NCBI GenBank assembly: GCA_011033025.1
Contig: WFMF01000474.1
Location: 1 to 64,000, forward strand
Length of the DNA: 64,000 bases
Reading direction: 5' to 3'
Source of the DNA: Beroe forskalii
Taxonomy: Eukaryota > Ctenophora > Nuda > Beroida > Beroidae
The position numbers and the translations under genes are program-made. This document shows, in pieces, positions 12,301 to 20,627 of this stretch. The number at the start of each line of letters is the position of its first letter. The stretch's first letter is position 1. The notes beneath the pieces were generated by a model, which saw only the letters and a list, made by a program, of their open reading frames with translations, ran no database searches and was not told the origin of the DNA.

Positions 12301-12959
12301 ATCTGCGAATTATTCACGCAGCCCCCTGCCGAAGATCAAATGGATATTTTTCAAGTTTTTATGTATCTTCCTTTCATAATTCGTATAAACAAATTTTTGA
12401 ACGCGTTGACCTTTTTGGTGCGTTTAGGAATGATTCGAGGATGACCAGAAAGCTCGAAATTTGGGCTACCTATCCCAGAATGGTCTAAGACAGTATGATA
12501 CCATAATGGCATTGTGTACTTGTGTACCTGACTTATAATGTTAGAGTATAATGTCACAGTATAACATGTCATTGAGTCAATCTATACACGTGTACCTGAT
12601 TCACAGTCTTAGTGACTCACAGCATGTCACATTGAATACCTGACTCTCTTCTTAAGACAGTTTATGGCACTGCAGTGTAGTGACTTATTAAAATGTCACA
12701 GTACCTGACTCTCCTCCTCCATAGCCTCTATCTCGCTCTCCAGGCTGCTCGCTAAACTGCTCTCCTCACTGCTACTACTGCTGAACTTGTACTCAAAGAA
12801 ATCCTGCTCCTTGCTCTTGCTCCTCTTCAGTTTCCTAACGCCCGGCTTCCTCCAGTGGCTCAGGCGTTTCTTCCTCCGCGGAGTTTTATCGTACTCATCC
12901 ATCATTTTGTGGAGTTTCACCACGTCGTTTGTCATGGTGGCGAGGTCCTTCCGGTTCAT
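161..12959 (-). CDS. MCTP: MCTP: multiple C2 and transmembrane domain protein (15 coding exons, 3' end off window)
   Basis: Joined minus-strand exons: 12959-12705, 11394-11265, 10597-10458, 10241-10162, 9804-9693, 4430-4257, 4039-3906, 3709-3532, 3290-3170, 2853-2751, 2644-2528, 2316-2151, 2009-1902, 1629-1503, 311-161. Every junction has GT/AG and the phases agree throughout (2096 nt, 698 codons plus 2 nt). Order: basic and Ser/Glu-rich N-terminus (1-109), C2A (about 110-235), linker, C2B (about 260-385), C2C (about 420-540), then a hydrophobic segment (about 600-636) and an acidic loop. MCTPs are ER-anchored Ca2+/phospholipid-binding proteins with roles in membrane contact, endosome traffic and synaptic release (family knowledge). 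The second membrane helix and C-terminus, roughly 100 residues, should lie left of base 1. The start ATG at 12959 follows CCACC, a strong Kozak context. Which paralogue it is cannot be told from sequence alone. Confidence 0.95.
464..1472. mobile_element. 1-kb foldback element with a central minisatellite (MCTP intron 14)
   Basis: Two arms of about 350-370 bp are imperfect inverted copies (about 464-835 and 1107-1472). Both outer ends read CATGGGACTACAC followed by a C-run, and both contain CTAGTTTTCAAA and CTAGAAAAATCT in order. The arms meet at GGCCCCACTAGCTCGAAAAA and its complement, around a central array of the 10-bp unit GTGTATAGTA. There is no ORF. It has the structure of a foldback or MITE-like element, and no clear target duplication is seen. 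A stray piece of the inner end recurs at 26783-26825. Confidence 0.75.
840..1095. repeat. TATAGTGTA minisatellite
   Basis: Short, slightly variable tandem units of GTGTATA(GT) fill the centre of the foldback element. The open frames across it (for example 799-1143 on the minus strand) are Tyr/Leu/Thr repeats without coding character. Confidence 0.9.
1503..1629 (-). CDS. MCTP: MCTP exon 14 (first transmembrane segment)
   Basis: Residues 607-649, acceptor ctttgcag|CTGTAC, donor AACG|GTGAGT, phase 1. The strongly hydrophobic LYILVVVSFELYMVPMFAAA carries the FELYMVP motif conserved in MCTPs. The following intron hosts a 1-kb foldback element. Confidence 0.95.
1670..1815. repeat. Degenerate CAATG-rich repeat in MCTP intron 13
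   Basis: Irregular repetition of GGTCAATG and TTCAATGT words fills about half of the 1630-1901 intron. The units are too diverged to assign a clear period. Confidence 0.5.
1902..2009 (-). CDS. MCTP: MCTP exon 13 (amphipathic pre-membrane helix)
   Basis: Residues 571-606, acceptor aatttcag|AACTTC, donor CTTCTG|GTGAGT, phase 0. It encodes VYALATVALSLGLWLQRIYNWE, then the charged KAKSAISLL that opens the membrane segment, as in MCTP family members. Confidence 0.92.
2076..2143. repeat. Fragment of an inverted-repeat element, copy next to MCTP exon 12
   Basis: Matches the right half of the element at 5213-5337: CGC..CGCAAACTT, CCGCACACAAAAGA and AAACTGCAGTTCGA occur in the same order in both. 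It ends about 8 bases from the exon 12 donor, so it sits in the intron entry zone. Confidence 0.6.
2151..2316 (-). CDS. MCTP: MCTP exon 12 (C2C end and pre-membrane region)
   Basis: Residues 515-570, acceptor gtttcgcag, donor CAG|GTAAGG, phase 0. It encodes CLLKDRKLERVGFGEIFLE, then NPLRAVIKTLLPAEENLL, which matches the conserved region between C2C and the first membrane segment of MCTPs. A small inverted-repeat element relic starts within 10 bases of the donor. Confidence 0.94.
2528..2644 (-). CDS. MCTP: MCTP exon 11 (C2C loop 3)
   Basis: Residues 476-515, acceptor ccctctttcag, donor CACAG|GTTGGT, phase 2. It encodes IKDVHSTLNIRVFDEEKNKYNFLG. Asp491 is kept, but the next positions are Glu493 and Asn498, so calcium binding by C2C is doubtful. 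The donor is a weak GTTGGT. Confidence 0.92.
2751..2853 (-). CDS. MCTP: MCTP exon 10 (C2C core)
   Basis: Residues 442-476, acceptor gtcccag|GAACC, donor AATT|GTGAGT, phase 2. It carries GTSDPFCFIEV and DPVWNKQFKF, the signature of the third MCTP C2 domain, including Asp445. Confidence 0.94.
3170..3290 (-). CDS. MCTP: MCTP exon 9 (start of C2C)
   Basis: Residues 402-442, acceptor cttacag|GCGATG, donor ATAG|GTAAAC, phase 1. The motif WDDVEDVGVLVVKII matches the conserved lead-in of the third C2 in MCTPs. Loop 1 reads LPEAETIIG, lacking the usual Asp. Confidence 0.92.
3532..3709 (-). CDS. MCTP: MCTP exon 8 (end of C2B and linker)
   Basis: Residues 342-401, acceptor cttttcacag, donor TTAC|GTTAGT, phase 0. 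It completes C2B (KQELDLDNKGGVITCVFNLS) and adds an acidic linker of about 25 residues toward C2C. Confidence 0.9.
3906..4039 (-). CDS. MCTP: MCTP exon 7 (C2B core)
   Basis: Residues 298-342, acceptor ttacag|GTGCTG, donor GGAAG|GTATAT, phase 2. It encodes RRTLDPEWKERFEI and FDYEEFGFSDNLIG. Compared with canonical C2 ligands, Asp329 is kept, but the second and third loop-3 acidic positions read Glu331 and Asn338. Confidence 0.95.
4257..4430 (-). CDS. MCTP: MCTP exon 6 (start of C2B; possible alternative start at 4460)
   Basis: Residues 240-297 when spliced at gctcccccaag|CTGGAC, which is in phase 0 with exon 5. The donor is AAG|GTATGT. It contains the strongly MCTP-like GILSITLVEAANL and SDPYCKFKLGHQKHKSK. 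The same frame stays open upstream to an ATG at 4460 (MSSPKPCSPK...) preceded by an in-frame TGA, so a shorter isoform starting here from an internal promoter is possible. The exact acceptor is inferred. Confidence 0.9.
5213..5337. mobile_element. Small inverted-repeat element (MITE-like)
   Basis: The arms GTGTGCGCGACTTAAGTTTG and ACTTACGCCGCGCACAC, and the outer GCAGTTCGAACT and CTGCAGTTCGA, face each other. It is related to the fragment at 2076-2143. No target duplication was identified. It lies in MCTP intron 5. Confidence 0.55.
5806..5852. repeat. Short hairpin
   Basis: AAGGAGTGGATAATGAAT and ATTCATCATCCACTCCTT form nearly perfect arms with a loop of about 10 bases. It directly precedes the inverted-repeat element at 5863-6047. 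Confidence 0.75.
5863..6047. mobile_element. MITE with about 74-bp inverted repeats
   Basis: Arms 5863-5936 and 5974-6047 begin TAGTAAYGGGAGGAAAAGTG and continue through AGGCGTTCTAA and GTGAAATTTGGTAT, giving a 185-bp snap-back structure. There is no ORF. The target duplication is not clear. Confidence 0.75.
8551..8560 (+). promoter_or_regulatory. CCAAT box (NF-Y type)
   Basis: CCAATCAGAG, preceded by CAA, fits the NF-Y consensus. The next 170 bases are relatively GC-rich and end in a good 5' splice site (CCGG|GTGAGTTT at 8720/8721, plus strand), which suggests a promoter with a non-coding first exon. Direction and target are inferred. Confidence 0.4.
8794..8852. promoter_or_regulatory. Cluster of RFX (X-box) binding sites
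   Basis: GTTGCTATAGCAAC (8794-8807) and ATTGCCATAGCAAC (8839-8852) fit the X-box consensus RYYNYYATRRNRAC perfectly. GGTGCTATAGCAAC (8812-8825) has one mismatch. Three sites in 59 bp, about 240 bp from a CCAAT box, suggest RFX control of a nearby promoter, by family knowledge often for ciliary genes. Confidence 0.5.
9470..9680. repeat. Degenerate GTGCAC/GGCGCGC repeat
   Basis: About seven irregular units of 25-30 bp share AAGTGCACGGCGCRCAATGC, with palindromic TGCGC and GTGCAC cores. They run up to the exon 5 donor in MCTP intron 5. Confidence 0.65.
9693..9804 (-). CDS. MCTP: MCTP exon 5 (end of C2A)
   Basis: Residues 202-239, acceptor gttcag, donor GAC|GTATGT, phase 0. It encodes the last strands of C2A (LGSIKFSIHIT) and a Pro-rich turn (DTPPPD). 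It is followed by the largest intron of the visible gene (9692-4431). Confidence 0.9.
9814..9925. repeat. 16-bp minisatellite in MCTP intron 4
   Basis: About seven near-identical copies of GTGATATCACGCATAA. Each unit holds the perfect 10-bp palindrome GTGATATCAC. It lies beside the exon 5 acceptor. Confidence 0.92.
10162..10241 (-). CDS. MCTP: MCTP exon 4 (C2A calcium loop 3)
   Basis: Residues 176-202, acceptor cttctccag, donor GA|GTGAGT, phase 2. It encodes VMDYDRGFRDDLIG. Asp178, Asp180 and Asp186 complete a canonical set of acidic ligands, so C2A looks competent for calcium binding. Confidence 0.95.
10458..10597 (-). CDS. MCTP: MCTP exon 3 (C2A core)
   Basis: Residues 129-175. The acceptor follows ccctctcccag and the donor is AAA|GTGAGT, phase 0. 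It carries the C2 signature SDPYCKVKV with Asp132 and the NLNPLWEEKF motif typical of MCTP C2 domains. Confidence 0.95.
10920..11045. repeat. Minisatellite of about 35 bp in MCTP intron 2
   Basis: Three to four copies of a unit like CCTAAGCRGGGCGAAAAAGTGAGGATAAAAA (read with variation). It contains no exon. Confidence 0.8.
11265..11394 (-). CDS. MCTP: MCTP exon 2 (start of C2A)
   Basis: Residues 86-129. The acceptor is cttcag|GAAGAA and the donor AACG|GTAAGA (phase 1). It encodes a Ser/Lys linker and then the first strands of C2A (IEVTVIGSADLAARDSNG), ending in calcium loop 1 with Asp126. The loop is completed by exon 3. Confidence 0.93.
12705..12959 (-). CDS. MCTP: MCTP exon 1 (N-terminal region)
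   Basis: Residues 1-85, from ATG in a good Kozak context (CCACCATG) to donor CAG|GTACTG. The segment is basic in the first half (RRKK, RKLKRSKSK) and then Ser/Glu-rich (SSSSSEESS). No membrane segment or known domain is visible. In the family this N-terminus is variable and precedes the first C2 domain, so the assignment rests on the in-phase join to exon 2. 5' UTR exons upstream cannot be located. Confidence 0.85.
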
Positions 12960-13619
12960 GGTGGATGTCCGGGATGTGATGGGCGAGGTTTGAAGGGATA
13001 GTTGGGTTCAAAGGGATAGCTGAGTTCTTCGAGGGAGAATGGATGTTTCAGCAGGTTTCAGGGATCAGACTGGATAACGGCTACACGGGTTAATATAAAC
13101 GTTAAAAAGTTAAAATAGCAGCGAGATAACTTCTGGAGAGTATACGATATACATCTACCACGAGGTAAATATCACGATCTGAGATACGCAAAGAAAAGTA
13201 CAAAATCTCCTATTATCAAAAACTACCTATTGTTTAGAGTACTCTATACGAAGTTCCATAATAGCCATTTATCATTATATAAACGATCATAGTACCAGAG
13301 AAGTCTTCTTAGGTCTTATGGTATATGATAAACAGCAAGCATGGCATACATCAGAAGTCTTCTCAGATCTTACGATACAGTATATGATAAACAGTAAACA
13401 TGGCATACTTCTGAAAGCAGCAAACGTACTCCACAACTTATAGGACTCGATAATTAATTTCACTCATCAAATCCTCCGAGTATATCCGGCAGTCTCATTT
13501 GGGTATTAAAAAGGCTCATTATAAAGTACTTGTCGACATCGGCAGCTCATCCTTCAAAAAAAACAACAGACCAACCACTCTCATTTCCAACACAATACAG
13601 GCTCTTAATTGCCTATCTA

Positions 13620-13776
13620 CCTTAGGAGGTGTATTTATGTGGTGTTGAATTTTGGGTTTTTAAATTTGGTAGGGTGCAATTTAGGGATCTTTACATATGA
13701 TAATGACGTCATTTTGAACTTTCATGGTGTGTGAAAAATCCCCAAATTTCAACCTCCATAAATACACATCCTTAGG
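13620..13776. mobile_element. TA-flanked MITE, copy 1
   Basis: The ends read CCTTAGGAGGTGTATTTATG and the complement of CCTAAGGATGTGTATTTATG, and both are flanked by TA. The interior shares GATGACGTCATTTTGAACT-type sequence with the copy at 45435-45601. It is a 157-bp element without an ORF. The TA flanks suggest Tc1/mariner mobilisation. Confidence 0.8.
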
Positions 13777-13978
13777 TATCTCTTTAAGTAACCACGAAAC
13801 ATCAGAAATCAAGTTTAAATAGACTCAACAGACAACGGTAATTAATATATCTATCTAGATGAAACAGAACCTCCTTAATCCTTATCTGTAGATGGTAAGT
13901 TACAGAGACATCAACAAAAGCTTTACTATAATTCTATACTTTGTACTTAGATAATATACAACTCAATGAGGAGTGAAT

Positions 13979-14023
13979 AAAAAACTCTCGCATATATTAA
14001 CTGAATATATGCGAGAGTTTTTT
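13979..14023. repeat. Perfect 20-bp-arm hairpin
   Basis: Left arm AAAAAACTCTCGCATATATT (13979-13998), loop AACTG, right arm its exact complement (14004-14023). The function is unknown. Confidence 0.9.
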
Positions 14024-17000
14024 CAATGCTGAAGTGAATGATGGCAAATTGCCAAGATAGAAAGCTCACATCTATAAGTCCACACACGGCACACGTATCA
14101 AAACAGCTCCTTAATTTATATACCAGTTTAATATAAGTTCTATTGTGAAGGTTAAAAGAAAGAAGAACTTCGGTAGGCATAGGTAATAAATTTGACTTCA
14201 ATCTTTCAATAATTTGTCTCGCGCTCAAAAGCTGCTCAAATTTACGAAGGCAACTCTAAAGACATGATAATTTGTTCGCCGTTACAAATGGCGCTTTGTT
14301 CCAGTATATCACAATTGTAACAACATAATGCACATTTTAGGAGAAATCAATTAGCAGTTTTGTAATTAGATGCCATATAATTCGTTATTCATGAGTCCTA
14401 TGAGTTACATCCCAGAGCTCGAACCTTAACGTCATCAATACACTATTTCAAATCTAGATAGAAACGTCACCCTCACAACCACCCATTCTCTTTACCACTC
14501 ACATTGTCAGCAACCACCAACTAATTGCTCTCCCTCAAAAGACAGAATCTGCCCCCCTCAAATTGCCGCAGCACCTTGAACGACCCCTTGGATCAGGGTA
14601 CGTAGTGCTGCTATTAATAGCAACATACAACATTAATGCCTGACTGACGTTATGCAGCCCCTGAAGAATATACAGACTTGAGACAGGTACTATAGTGGCA
14701 CCTGTCACCTGTTTCATTGAGATGCCTACGTTTGACAAGGGAAATATTCGTTCTACTAATAGGGACGTTTCCCAGGTTAAAGCTGACTTATCGATAATGT
14801 AAATCTGTCAGTGTATGAGTGGGATTGTGGAAACGGGAGGGTCGTTGAATTTCTCAAAATTTCTTTGAAAATCAGAACGAATTATAGATCCACATTATAT
14901 TGGCTTGATATAGATGGAAGTCTTTGGTATTTCGGATTGCAGAGGGTTTTGATCTAAGAACCAAAGAACATAATTGATGCAATGTACACGAATTTATATA
15001 TTCTGGACAGGGAAATGATCTTATCGCAAAGATCGGCATTCATGATTTGGCGTTATGTGACCACCTAAAACAAAGACAAATGTGAAGCAAAGGCTGTGAA
15101 ATCAAAGACAGGGAGCTGGTATACCAATTACCTGCCCTAATAGACATGAGATGTTCGACACAATATACTCAATATGCCTCGTTAGTCTATTCTATAAAGC
15201 AACCATTCTATGCCATCATTCTATGCCTCGACTCTACATATATCATTCACAGACACCTGGCGTAATAAATTACAACACAGACATCCTGGGTAGGAACACA
15301 CGTTCTGAGAATCATTGGAAATTCTGAGAAAAAGATTCAACGGCGCACAATCCTCAGAAATCAGAAATGTGAGAAATGTGACTTAATTTTACTAAAGGTC
15401 AAAGTCAAACCAGCCATATGATATTGAAGGACATTGTTACAGTAATTCATCGTCTCAACAATGATATCATTTCAGCAAAATATGAAATTTCGTTACACAG
15501 GTCTCTTAACTTCAAGCTAATGATCAATAAAACTTTAATGCTAATGAAGTAATTTAATTGTACTCTCTAGTTATCACACTAGTCACTAGATTTCTATAAT
15601 GACTAAAAGAATTGAATGACCATGCTATCAATCCAATGACCATTATTTCCCTACAATAATATTTCATATGAAAGGAAAATTTACATAAGGTTTCACACTG
15701 TTTTTATATTATAGACTTTTCGCTCACTGCTTCAGTACAAAAAGTTAACATTGTTCACCTATTGTGATACATGGTTGTATAGTAAAAAAGTTGAAACATT
15801 GTGTAAATTTGAGACATTTCGTTGACTTTTTACTATGATTTATATTTTATAGTGTTAGTGATTAAAACTGGCCTCCCATCTAAACACGAGTACAAGAAAA
15901 GCAGCTAGAAACAAGTGAACAACAGTTGAATTTTGTGGGGCCCGAGTGTGAGTTGAGAGACCAGCTGGCGAGTTGTAAAGCATTTAACTGAAATATGAAA
16001 GTTTGCCAGGCTAATGTTAGTAATATAGAAAAGCTGAAACTAGACAAACTGCTGTTAAACAGAGCAACGAGTTGCCGAAAAAACGAAGACGTAGACAAAA
16101 CAGGAAATTGTAATTCACAGTTCACACAACAAACATAAACCACATAATATTATCATACAGTTTTGCACCACCAATTCGAAGTATAAAGTTTTAAAAATGT
16201 CAGAATTATGTACAAAAAACGGTTTTTCGACTATATTTCTGCTTCTGAAATTCAAAAATCTTAGCTATTTCAGGATTATAATGGTCACATGTTGCCCGTG
16301 ATATCCTGAAATTTTGATCAATATTGCCCAATGCTCAAAAACGGCAGAGTTATGCGCTTTTTCATAATGTGTAAACAAGTATTTTGCTTATATTGGTAAT
16401 GTGTGCTTGTAGTGTACAGGGTGTGTCTTGTGAACACCTTTCGACTACTTTATACGCTTAGAGCATGGCTGAGAATGCGCCAATAGAAATTATTGCAAAT
16501 TTATATGGTCGCAGGAGGAGCAGGTCTTGTGCGACAATACCAAATTCCATGGTATACTTTCGATAATGACCTCGTCCATAGCCCTTCATCCATGATCTAA
16601 CTTACTTAGTCCCGACCATGTGAGTAGCAGTATGAGCTTATGAGGTCGCGAATGTTATGGTTTAAAATGAAGAGTATTTTTCTTTAATAAAGGATAATTC
16701 ACATCAACTAGCGTTATTAGCCACCAATAATGGGCATTAGTTTACTACCAGGAGATTGAGTTGCTTTTTTGGCTAACTTAAGTAAGGAACATTTCGCTTA
16801 GATAGGTAGTTAACTACAGCAAAAATGAGCAAACTGCAGCAAACGTTGGCGAGAAACATTCATAAATACTCTTTAGTCAAGTGCAGTGATCTATATTAAG
16901 CTACATAATTGACCATCTCAACTTCTTAAATGTGCTTTTTGAAGGTCTTCATCAAGAGTAATGCCTTGATTTCCCTTGATATATTTATTATAACATCTTA

Positions 17001-17969
17001 ACATAGAAGAAGTAACCTTATACAGCTCAAACAACATACTCATTTTGCAGGAAGGAAACCCAACAAGAAGGATTCGGGAAGTGAGAAAGTATTCTTACGA
17101 AATTTCAAGCCGGAGGTGCAAATAAAAAACCTTCGAGAATGATTTAACTAACAAAAGCCGTGATTTCAGACGTTCAGTAATGTCTGAAATGGTGAGCTCC
17201 GACATACGGTTTTCTGTGTAAATTTTTAACGTTCGAGGAAATTGGTTCAGTGATTCATGAGTTAAACGTTCATCGTCAGGGGCATTTCATGAGGTGAGGT
17301 TTAAAAGCTTTAATTTTTCAGTTTATAAAGGTTTTTCTACAGAACTAGGTATCATTTGCAAGTTTTATAGAGAACTAAATATCATATGAATGTTTAAGAG
17401 TTTACGAAATATTCTAGTGACCGTTTTGCGAGAAGGCGCGAATTTAAGCAGAAAAAGGAGTTTCGCATAAACAGGAATACTTATGCATATTGCATATGGA
17501 GGTAATTTGAAGAACTATTTTAAGTTAACAACAAGAACAATTAAGTTAACAACAAGAACTTATAGAAGTTGACTAAATTGAAGCACAAGTCGCATAACAA
17601 AACGAAAGGACAACACAAAGAAGGACTCTAATCTGAATTTTAAAAGTTGAAACTTTCAACAAATTACAACATTAAACGCTTCCTGTAAATGATTCCCTCT
17701 CTCTCGCACAGAGAGGTGATACGTTGTCTAGTAATAACAATATGAATCCCAGCGCATACACAATTTAAGAGTGTCACATGTATCAGGTTACCGTATACTC
17801 GTACAGTGTAAACACCCCTGGACCCTGGCACAAAACCAGTGTACAGTGTACACACTCATGGGCCCTGGCACAAAACTCTTCACTGTTTACACAGAAGTCG
17901 GAGCACTGTCTGCGGACACGGGGTGCTGAGTTTGGTCTAGCTCTATAATCCGAGTCCATACCTTGCTTC

Positions 17970-18150
17970 CAGGGGCGTAGCCAGGGGGAGGCGACACAGG
18001 CGGCTGCCTCCCCCTTTTTGGACAGATGATATGAAAATTTTGTTCATTTTGATCAAATGAGAGCTTTGAGCCAACAAAATAAAGGATTAAACAGGTACAG
18101 TATTGAATGTAACTCGCCGCCCCCTTTTCAGAACTCTGGCTACGCCCCTG
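17970..18150. mobile_element. hAT-type MITE with perfect 8-bp target duplication
   Basis: A 181-bp element with 15-bp terminal inverted repeats CAGGGGCGTAGCCAG, flanked on both sides by CTTGCTTC (17962-17969 and 18151-18158). The CAGGGG end and 8-bp duplication are hallmarks of hAT elements. It encodes no transposase and is non-autonomous. The perfect duplication suggests a fairly recent insertion. Confidence 0.93.
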
Positions 18151-18159
18151 CTTGCTTCG

Positions 18160-19545
18160 TCCCGTGTTCCCGCGCACAGGTCTCTCGGTTCGGTCCGAGT
18201 CTTACTGTGTTTAATAATGTATACAAATCAAAGCAAAACAAACACAGAAATGAAGAGAATGGAGAGAGTCAGGAGGTCTAAGAAATTGATATCCTGTTAA
18301 TCCTATTATGCAGTGTAAACTGGTGTGAGATGTGAATAGAAATCTAAAATTTTTGGGAAATCTTTGTTTTTTTTATCAACCCAACTTTTTGAGGTTGAAT
18401 TTATGAAACTTTCAGCACCAATTCATTGAGGGATTTCATAACACTAAAAAGCACCCATAAACATCGCAGCATTCAAATTATTGAAAATTATTAGCGCGGT
18501 GGCTTACACACCAGTGCCAGTGCTGGCATAGCTTTTCATTTGTCCCTTTTTAATTGATCCATTGACACTAAATTACAAAATTACAAAAAGTACAAAAGTT
18601 CAGAAGTGTCAAAAAGCTACAAATCTGTGCCAAACGACAATTTTAGTTCCTGTAAAGTGTGTTCATGCCGGTGTTGGTGTTTTTGTTACAGCTTCATAAC
18701 ATTGTTTATATCAGAGCTACATATGGAGTTAGAACTCAATTTTTTTTACAAGATGTCCATGAATTATTCTTTCAAGATAGAGTTCAATACAATGCATAAA
18801 ATCGGGGGAAAGTATCAAATTGCCACCAATAAAACCACACTTGAAACGGTGGAAAAACCGCATGCATCCATGCATAACCATGTATTTATAGGTTCTGTAT
18901 TTCCTAAACTGATTGGAACTGGTTAGATTAGTCTTTATGAAGCAAGAAATCCCAAAATGGGTGGCTCTAGGCTTGATGGCTTCCCACAATATGCAGTTAA
19001 AGTAAGGTTGGGAGTTTCGCTACACCGGGCACTAATGGGTTAATCAAATCTTCATTTTGAACTGATAATAGCTGGGACAAGATTGTCCCCAGAATTCCGT
19101 TAATGGTAGAAAGTTTGGGTCATTCAATGAGAAAATTTTTATATCTCAGGACTCAGATCACTACTTCAAAATGCTTAACTCTTCTCGGCCCATAGATTTC
19201 ACCGCCTTCGTGCTTTCTATGTTGTTTCATGTTGTCCTTTTATCCGGTTCTGTTCCACACAACATCAGCAGCTGGTATTTTTTGAACGAAAACAATTATC
19301 ACCCCAATGCTTTAAGTACGTATCACGATATACACCATGGGGTTTTGATAGAAACGTACGCTTATTAATTATTAAAATTTCCACCGTTTCTTTGGATCTG
19401 GAAATTTCATGGTCTTTTGGTCTTATTTGTTGTCATGTGTTGGAAATCAACTCAATTTCATTTTGAGTTATTCGTCGATCAATGGAAGATCCATTATATT
19501 ATCGATTTCCTCATATATGTTGATTCAATCATAAAAAAGACTCAC
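18160..19545. other. Unassigned stretch
   Basis: Short open frames are present on both strands (for example 18606-18926 plus, 18729-18989 minus) but none has a recognisable domain or paired splice sites. I see no RNA gene or repeat family here. Confidence 0.4.
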
Positions 19546-19649
19546 CTGTATCACTCGAGATTCTTTATATTTCAAAAAGAAGACGACTTTGTCATGCTCC
19601 ATGGTGATGGTTATGGTTACGCAGTACATGGCCACGGGTATAAATATTT
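19546..19649 (-). CDS. Candidate orphan exon of an unknown membrane protein
   Basis: 104 nt on the minus strand between a good acceptor (aacttttcag|AAATAT) and an ideal donor (ATACAG|GTGAGT). Only one frame is open. It starts with 2 nt of a split codon and encodes IFIPVAMYCVTITITMEHDK, then VVFFLKYKESRVIQ, ending in phase 0. The first half could be part of a membrane helix. No partner exon was found and I do not recognise the family. It could be chance, or an exon of a gene running beyond MCTP's 5' end. Confidence 0.3.
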
Positions 19650-20029
19650 CTGAAAAGTTGCAGCAACCATGATGTTACCGCAAGTTGACAAAACGAAAAA
19701 TGTTCGATTCCATAAAAAAGAACTTGCTGTAACAATGATTTTAAGAAGCGAGAAGAATTATGATGTGATTGTTAATAGACCGGCTTATCTATGGTACAAG
19801 AAATGTCAAAAGTGGTACAGGGTTTACAATAACGCTGCCAGCACCGATCAGACATCGCTGAGCAGTTTTGAAACCCTTGGCTTGTTATAAAATCAAAACT
19901 TGATATCATCGACTGGAATATATACACATTCCTTTTTGGGAACGCCTTCTTAGGCTCTTTTATTCTTATACTTTTGGCACAGCATTCTAGGGGGGAAATG
20001 TCACTGTCCCAAATGTCCTTGTCCCACCA

Positions 20030-20620
20030 CTTTTTTTTTTAATTTCCCATTTTTGCCAAAATTTGTAAAAAAAATTTTTCCCCAAAAACTTTTTTCCCAA
20101 TCTAATTTTTTGAAATTTTTTGGGGGGGAAACCCAGGTTTTTCTTTTTACCATAAAATTTTTCCCTTTTTTTTCCCTTTTTTTCCCAAAAACAAAATTTC
20201 CCGTTTGGTTTTAAAACAAAAAAGCAATTTGGGAAAAAACCCCAAAAATTTGAATTGGGTGCTCGAATTTTTTTGATGTTTTTTAAAAAATTGTTTGGGG
20301 GGAAAAACTAAATTCCCCAAATTTTTTGGGTTTTTTGAAATTTTCAATGTTTTGTAAAATTCCCTGCTTGTTTAAATTTAAGTCCAAAGTCAATTTTTTA
20401 AAAGAAATTTTCCCCAAAGGAAATTTTTTCCCGTTTTGTAAAACCCAAAAAAACCGTTTTACCGAATTTCCCCCGGGGCCCTTTTCCATTTGTCCCAAAA
20501 CCCCCATTTTCCCACTTTTGTTGTAAATTTTGGGGGAAAAGGGGGGAAAACTTTTGGGGTTGAAATAAATTTTGGGAAAAGCGCGTTATTTTCTAATTTG
20601 GGGAAAACCCCCAATTAATT
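20030..20620. other. Homopolymer-stretched low-quality-like sequence
   Basis: Nearly the whole stretch consists of runs of 3-9 identical bases (TTTTCCCC, AAAATTTT, GGGGAAAA), unlike both flanks. Natural repeats would show a period, and this does not. It most resembles the degraded tail of a sequencing read or mis-called homopolymers built into the assembly. Open frames here (for example 20147-20347) should not be trusted. Confidence 0.7.
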
Positions 20621-20627
20621 TGAAAGG

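Larger units (their letters stand above)
12960..17961. other. Region upstream of MCTP
   Basis: No coding exon was recognised. Contents: a 70-bp duplication near 13295-13410, a TA-flanked MITE (13620-13776), a perfect hairpin (13979-14023) and, around 16140-16300, diverged similarity to the mariner-type element at 21737 (GTTTTGCACCA, ACGGTTTTTCG). The MCTP promoter and 5' UTR should lie here but cannot be placed. Confidence 0.5.

Noticed and set aside
20147-20526. Phe/Lys/Pro-rich open frames on both strands
   Set aside because: They lie in the homopolymer-stretched block that looks like poor-quality sequence.
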